Below the pieces are notes generated by a model that did not search any database, had not been told where the DNA came from, and was given only the letters and a program-made list of their open reading frames with translations. The translations under genes were made by a program, and so were the position numbers. From NCBI GenBank assembly GCA_903881265.1, contig CAIRSV010000273.1:1-9973 (forward strand): a stretch of 9,973 nucleotides of DNA, in the 5' to 3' direction. Position 1 is the stretch's first letter. Every line of letters starts with the position of its first letter. The DNA comes from an uncultured Bacteroidota bacterium (GTDB taxonomy: Bacteria > Bacteroidota > Bacteroidia > Chitinophagales > Chitinophagaceae). This document shows positions 6,049 to 9,973 of this stretch, piece by piece.

Positions 6049-7875
6049 TTATGCGCCTTCGTTATCTTCCATTTTTTTCTTAAGATCAGCCAATGCGCCG
6101 ATATCGCCCAAGGTTGCTTTCTCTACTTTAGTCTGCAAGTTTTTCACTGCTTTCTTGGTATTATCCGCTTCTGTGTTCGCTTCTTTGCGTGCTACATCTT
6201 TCTCTTCTTCAACCTTGATTTCCCAAACTTTTGAATGAGATACCATGATGCGTTTTTCATTTCTGTCAAACTCAAGGATGACGAATTGATTTGTTTCATC
6301 AACACTGATTAGCTTCTCATCTTCACGCTTCAAATGACGGGTAGGCGCAAATGCTTCTAAGCCATATTGAAGTTGAATGATACCACCTTTTTCTTCCTTA
6401 CGAATCATCACACCATCATGGCTAGAGCCAATCGGGAATACTGTTTCGAACGTAGTCCAAGGATCTTCTTCGATTTGTTTGTGGCCTAATGAAAGTTTGC
6501 GTGTGTCTTTATCAACGCCCAATACAATCACTTCAAGATTTTCACCTGTTTTGATGAAATCAGAAGGATGATTGAAACGCTTCACCCAGCTCAAATCAGA
6601 GATATGAATCATACCACCAATGCCTGGCTCAAGTTCTACGAATACACCATACGGCGTTAAGTTTTTAACCAATCCGTTGTGACGGCTTCCTACAGAATAT
6701 TTACTTTCGATTTCATCCCAAGGATCTTGTGTCATTTTCTTGATAGACAAACTCATCTTGCGCTCATCTTTATCGATTGATACGATCATAGCTTCATGCT
6801 CGTCGCCCATCTTGAAGAATTCTTTCGCATTGATTGGTTGGTTGCTCCACGTAATTTCAGATACGTGCACCAATCCTTCGATACCTGTTTCGATTTCAAG
6901 GAAAGCGCCGTAGTCTTCGATATTCACTACTTTACCATTTACTTTATTTCCAACCGCAATTGTATCAGGTAATGAATCCCAAGGATGCGGTGTCAATTGT
7001 TTCAGACCTAATGAAATACGTTTTTTCTCATCATCAAAATCAAGTACACATACGTTCAATTTCTGACCGTTTTGTAATACTTCTGATGGATGATTGATAC
7101 GACCCCAAGAGATATCCGTGATATACAACAAACCATCTAAACCACCTAAGTCGATGAAGGCACCGAAGTCAGTTACATTTTTGATAGTTCCTTCCAATAC
7201 CTGACCTTTCTCTAATTTAGAGATGATTTCGGTACGTTGTGCTTCGATATCGCTTTCAATCAAGGCTTTGTGAGATACAACGGCATTGCGGATAATTTCG
7301 TTGATCTTAACCACTTTGAATTCCATGGTTTTGTTGACAAACTGATCGTAATCCGTTACCGGCTTCACATCAATTTGAGAACCTGGCAAGAAGGTTTCCA
7401 TGCCGAAGATATCAACGATCAAACCACCTTTGGTTTTTGATGTGATATGTCCGTTGATGATTTCACCTGTCTTGTATAATTCTACAATCTTATCCCACGC
7501 ACGATGTTGACGCGCCAATTTACGGCTAAGGTTTAAGTGACCGTCTTTGTCTTCTTTAGACACGACCAATACTTCCACTTCGTCTCCGATTTGTACGTTC
7601 GGGATATCTCTGAATTCATTTAACGAAATAAGACCATCGCTTTTATAGCCAATATTGACTACTGCGTCTGTCTTTGTGAGACCTACGATATGACCAACGG
7701 TCATTTCGTTGTCGGCAACCGCTCTGAAGGTAGCTTCATAGGTTTTGTCGAATTTTTCACGGTCTGCTTTGTTGTACGTTGATACGTTACGTTTGTCTAC
7801 ACTCCAATCGAAATCGTCGTGTGCTCCGGCTTGACCAGCGGAAAGGTTTTGGGTTTTTAAAGTTGTTTCTTCCAT
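6049..7875 (-). CDS. rpsA: 30S ribosomal protein S1
   Basis: Ribosomal protein S1 binds mRNA on the small subunit and helps start translation, which matters in this phylum where Shine-Dalgarno pairing is little used. The 608-residue chain holds six OB-fold S1 domains at roughly 55-118, 136-203, 223-292, 308-380, 394-466 and 482-548. Typical S1 strings are visible: TDFGAFIDLGGLDGLLYIT (domain 3), EDYGAFLEIETGIEGLVHV (4) and TPYGVFVELEPGIGGMIHI (5). Tryptophan linkers HPWD, DPWD and DPWT place W299, W386 and W473 exactly 87 residues apart. An acidic N-terminal extension of about 25 residues and a charged, probably coiled C-terminal tail (550-608) fit Bacteroidota S1 proteins. Start: ATG at 7875 behind an A-rich leader (AAAAAA directly before ATG). 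It is a single-gene unit ending at the strong terminator near 6010. Confidence 0.96.
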   Translation of the reverse strand: MEETTLKTQNLSAGQAGAHDDFDWSVDKRNVSTYNKADREKFDKTYEATFRAVADNEMTVGHIVGLTKTDAVVNIGYKSDGLISLNEFRDIPNVQIGDEVEVLVVSKEDKDGHLNLSRKLARQHRAWDKIVELYKTGEIINGHITSKTKGGLIVDIFGMETFLPGSQIDVKPVTDYDQFVNKTMEFKVVKINEIIRNAVVSHKALIESDIEAQRTEIISKLEKGQVLEGTIKNVTDFGAFIDLGGLDGLLYITDISWGRINHPSEVLQNGQKLNVCVLDFDDEKKRISLGLKQLTPHPWDSLPDTIAVGNKVNGKVVNIEDYGAFLEIETGIEGLVHVSEITWSNQPINAKEFFKMGDEHEAMIVSIDKDERKMSLSIKKMTQDPWDEIESKYSVGSRHNGLVKNLTPYGVFVELEPGIGGMIHISDLSWVKRFNHPSDFIKTGENLEVIVLGVDKDTRKLSLGHKQIEEDPWTTFETVFPIGSSHDGVMIRKEEKGGIIQLQYGLEAFAPTRHLKREDEKLISVDETNQFVILEFDRNEKRIMVSHSKVWEIKVEEEKDVARKEANTEADNTKKAVKNLQTKVEKATLGDIGALADLKKKMEDNEGA

Positions 7876-7917
7876 TTTTTTAGATTGTTAATAAATAATT
7901 GTTTAAAAATAAGGGCG

Positions 7918-7925
7918 CGAAAGTA
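7918..7925 (-). promoter_or_regulatory. -7-like promoter element of rpsA
   Basis: On the minus strand this reads TACTTTCG followed by CGCCC, one mismatch to TAnnTTTG, with about 42 nt to the ATG. The rest of the 122-nt upstream region is AT-rich and shows no clear -33 element. The A/U-rich leader would suit S1-dependent translation. Confidence 0.4.
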
Positions 7926-7997
7926 AGACAATCCACTAACTTTTCCACAGAATGAAGTAGAATTATCATATACTATTATTACTTATGTGTAATATTC

Positions 7998-8951
7998 TTA
8001 TTCGTTGAAAATACGGTATCGCAGGTCGCTCTCAACCGTATACCCACAAGGCACGTTTTCTCGTTTAGCCGGTTTCCACTTTTTCATATGCTGTATGGCG
8101 TTTATGATCGCAGTTTTGCAAGGCCCGTCGTCGATGCCCGTTATCTCGATATCAGACAGCCGCCCGTCTGCATCGACTTTTAGCACATAATGCAGGTTGC
8201 TGCTTTTGATTACTGAGTCAAAACACGCCACCCTTACCGAAAGGTATTTCCATAATGGCTCGGGCGGCACAGGGTATACAAAAGCTGGCAAATAGCTGAC
8301 TTTATTGCCTTGTTCATCGTATTGTTCGGCGTGCTTGAGCTTACGCCCCTCAAAAAATTCCCTGCGTTTTAACTTGCCGCTTTTAAAAAACTCTAGCTGT
8401 TCCCCGGTTCTTCTTCCACCAACATACTGTGAACGAAGTCGGAGTGAGTCTGAATGAACGTGATACTCTTTCCACGCACCAGTCTTTCGTTCATTTTCAT
8501 CAATAGGCCCTTCACTGAGCTTGTTGTTTGTTTCGAAGTCGTAACGGATACTGTAATAGCCTTTGTCGGGGTAGTAATAGCGCTGACGCTCATTGACTTT
8601 TTTACCCGCATGTGTATAGATAATCCACTCCCCGCTTTTAAAGCCTTTACTGTATTCTCCTTCACTGATCTTGAATCCTTCTGCAGTATAATAGATAAAG
8701 TTGCCTTGCTTGATAATGGCTTGCGCACTTGTATAATGCCCAACGCAATGGAGCTTGCCATTCATAAAATACTCGCGTACCTCCACAGCAGCACTATCAG
8801 TGCGTTTTATAATTCTAAAAAAACTTGCCTGTTCTTTGGGAAGAAGAGTGCCTATAGTATTGACATACAGGGTGTCGTTTTGCGCACGAGCTTGATTTGG
8901 ATGTATGGCCATCACGAACGCGATGGTCACGAATGACTTTTTCAATAGCAT
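7998..8951 (-). CDS. Secreted MORN-repeat protein with TonB-C-like C-terminal domain
   Basis: A 317-residue exported protein. Residues 1-23 form a signal peptide (LLKKSF, hydrophobic FVTIAFVMAI, cleavage near ARA-Q). Residues about 55-215 carry degenerate MORN/YwqK-type repeats, each with a Tyr/Phe-x-x-Gly-Lys pattern: YFMNGKLHCVGHY, EGEYSKGFKSGEWIIYTHAG, GAWKEYH and QYVGGRRTGEQLEFFKSGKLK. Residues about 240-315 resemble the TonB C-terminal domain (HYVLKVDADGRLSDIEI, then AIINAIQHMKKWKPAK). Cys278 and Cys302 lie in that domain and could pair. There is no inner-membrane anchor or proline-rich spacer, so it is unlikely to energise receptors as TonB does; a periplasmic or surface binding role is more plausible. 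Similar hybrids are frequent in Bacteroidota, often annotated as energy transducer TonB or YwqK antitoxin, names that should not be taken as function. It stands alone upstream of divergent paaA. Confidence 0.8.
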   Translation of the reverse strand: MLLKKSFVTIAFVMAIHPNQARAQNDTLYVNTIGTLLPKEQASFFRIIKRTDSAAVEVREYFMNGKLHCVGHYTSAQAIIKQGNFIYYTAEGFKISEGEYSKGFKSGEWIIYTHAGKKVNERQRYYYPDKGYYSIRYDFETNNKLSEGPIDENERKTGAWKEYHVHSDSLRLRSQYVGGRRTGEQLEFFKSGKLKRREFFEGRKLKHAEQYDEQGNKVSYLPAFVYPVPPEPLWKYLSVRVACFDSVIKSSNLHYVLKVDADGRLSDIEITGIDDGPCKTAIINAIQHMKKWKPAKRENVPCGYTVESDLRYRIFNE

Positions 8952-9061
8952 GATTCAGTTGGTTTTAGAAATATGAATGTACGAAGCCATGATGTTATTT
9001 TAGCGCCCTGCTCTTTTCTTTTGCGTCTATGCCTGATTGCCAATGACGATTTGAGGATTCA

Positions 9062-9090
9062 TTGCGTTTCTCTTTTTTTTACTACTTTTG
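9062..9090 (+). promoter_or_regulatory. Bacteroidota-type promoter of paaA
   Basis: TACTTTTG at 9083-9090 is an exact -7 TAnnTTTG match. TTG at 9062-9064 lies 18 nt upstream and can serve as the -33 element. Transcription would start near 9096, giving a leader of about 20 nt before the ATG at 9115. This is the best two-part promoter in the window. Confidence 0.6.
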
Positions 9091-9114
9091 TTCCCATTCA
9101 ATGTAAATACCGCT

Positions 9115-9973
9115 ATGACTCAGGAACAACAAGAACTTCTATTTCAGCAGAAAGTCGATCATGAAATCAAAATCGAAGCCCGCGACTGGATGCCTGATGA
9201 ATATCGCAAGACACTGATACGTCAGATTTCACAGCATGCCCACAGCGAAATTGTTGGTATGCTTCCAGAAGGTAATTGGATTACACGCGCACCTAACCTT
9301 CGACGTAAATTAATCTTGATTGCCAAAGTACAAGACGAAGCCGGACACGGCCTTTATTTATATTCCTCTGCCGAAACACTGGGTATCACGCGCGAAGAAA
9401 TGTATGCTCAATTATTATCAGGCAAAGCAAAATACTCTAGCATCTTTAATTACCCGACACTCAGCTGGGCCGATATCGGCGCTATTGGTTGGTTAGTTGA
9501 TGGTGCCGCTATTATGAATCAGGTGATGCTGTGCCGCACTTCCTATGGCCCTTATGCACGCGCGTTGGTGCGCATTTGCAAGGAAGAAAGTTTCCATCAA
9601 CGTCAAGGTTATGAATCATTATTGGCGCTGAGCAAAGGATCAGAAGAGCAACGTGAGATGCTACAAGATGCAGTGAATCGTTGGTGGTGGCCTTCGATTA
9701 TGATGTTTGGACCTTCGGACAGCGAAAGCACCAACTCAGAAAAAAGTATGCTATGGAAAATCAAGCGTCAAACAAACGACGAACTCCGTCAACGCTTTGT
9801 AGACGCCACCGTAGATCAGGCTAGAATTTTAGGCGTAACCTTGCCCGACCCTCACCTGAAATGGAATGAAGAACGCGGTCACTATGATTTTGGCGAAATC
9901 GACTGGACAGAATTCTGGAATGTCGTCAAAGGTAATGGTCCTTGCAATAAAGAACGCGCCGAAGCACGAAACA
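9115..9973 (+). CDS. paaA: Phenylacetyl-CoA epoxidase subunit PaaA (partial, 3' end outside window)
   Basis: PaaA is the catalytic di-iron subunit of the PaaABC(D)E complex that turns phenylacetyl-CoA into its ring-1,2-epoxide using oxygen, the second step of aerobic phenylacetate breakdown in the cytoplasm. The 286 residues seen are close to the whole protein (E. coli PaaA is about 309). Near-identical family segments include DWMPDEYRKTLIRQI, IVGMLPEGNWITRAP, KYSSIFNYPTLSWADIG and CRTSYGPYARA. Expected di-iron ligands are present by alignment to E. coli: Glu45, Glu75, His78 (in DEAGH), Asp129, Glu158 and His161 (in KEESFH). Start: ATG at 9115 begins MTQEQQ, like the E. coli start, and follows a good promoter by 25 nt. 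As the first gene after that promoter it probably leads a paaABCDE operon continuing past the window edge. Confidence 0.97.
   Translation, partial: MTQEQQELLFQQKVDHEIKIEARDWMPDEYRKTLIRQISQHAHSEIVGMLPEGNWITRAPNLRRKLILIAKVQDEAGHGLYLYSSAETLGITREEMYAQLLSGKAKYSSIFNYPTLSWADIGAIGWLVDGAAIMNQVMLCRTSYGPYARALVRICKEESFHQRQGYESLLALSKGSEEQREMLQDAVNRWWWPSIMMFGPSDSESTNSEKSMLWKIKRQTNDELRQRFVDATVDQARILGVTLPDPHLKWNEERGHYDFGEIDWTEFWNVVKGNGPCNKERAEARN

Noticed and set aside
7941..7949. TTTTCCACA, one mismatch from a DnaA box
   Set aside because: A single imperfect 9-mer; no second box cluster, no dnaA or other origin genes nearby.
7977..7994. AT-only-type hairpin (TATTAC/GTAATA) just after the MORN/TonB-C stop
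   Set aside because: Only one G-C pair and no T tract; too weak to call a terminator.
8393..8761. 122-codon open frame in another minus-strand frame of the MORN/TonB-C gene
   Set aside because: Shadow frame, rich in Ser/Lys/Thr from the overlapping codons; no start signal or family resemblance.
8454..8936. 160-codon open frame on the plus strand opposite the MORN/TonB-C gene
   Set aside because: It lies fully antisense to a gene with clear domains and a signal peptide, and its translation looks like a mirror of that coding pattern with no recognisable motif.
8973..9164. 63-codon plus-strand frame between the MORN gene and paaA
   Set aside because: Overlaps the paaA start and promoter in another frame; no motif or leader support.

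Overview
The window reads as a chromosomal segment of a Bacteroidota bacterium, probably of the Chitinophagales/Sphingobacteriales side. The protein-level signs are a DUF4197 protein, a long ribosomal protein S1 with a charged tail, a MORN/TonB-C secreted protein and a CKKK-type lipoprotein. The DNA-level signs are start codons that lack Shine-Dalgarno sequences, A-rich leaders, and several TAnnTTTG -7 promoter elements, which are characteristic of the phylum. Most genes are ordinary housekeeping or envelope genes. No phage, transposase, CRISPR array, rRNA or tRNA gene was seen.

Layout. 1-228: 3' end of an M3-family oligoendopeptidase. 342-1109 (+): crotonase-fold enoyl-CoA hydratase/isomerase-like protein, converging with a secreted DUF4197 protein (1117-1890, -). 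2116-2787 (+): putative outer-membrane beta-barrel protein, converging on a lipoprotein (2851-3414, -) across a bidirectional hairpin. 3540-4109 (+): secreted protein of unknown function, divergent from the lipoprotein. 4114-4250: an unusual inverted repeat built of degenerate 7-bp units that abuts the next start codon. 4251-5261 (+): tsaD, then a TrmN6-like tRNA methyltransferase (5305-5994, +). A strong bidirectional terminator (5993-6026) separates this pair from the convergent rpsA (6049-7875, -). 7998-8951 (-): secreted MORN-repeat protein with a TonB-C-like C-terminal domain. 9115 to the window end (+): paaA, truncated by the window.

Functional links. tsaD and the TrmN6-like gene both modify adenosine 37 of tRNAs (t6A in ANN-decoding tRNAs; m6A in tRNA-Val), and with rpsA they form a translation-related block. 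paaA probably opens an aerobic phenylacetate-degradation operon that continues beyond the window. The crotonase-like gene at 342 may serve the same or another CoA-ester pathway, but lies 8 kb away. The envelope genes (DUF4197, beta-barrel, lipoprotein, secreted unknown, MORN/TonB-C) look like independent single-gene units.

The least explained items are the heptamer-based inverted repeat before tsaD, the MORN/TonB-C protein without an inner-membrane anchor, and the secreted cysteine-containing protein at 3540. I saw no convincing multi-gene undescribed system here.
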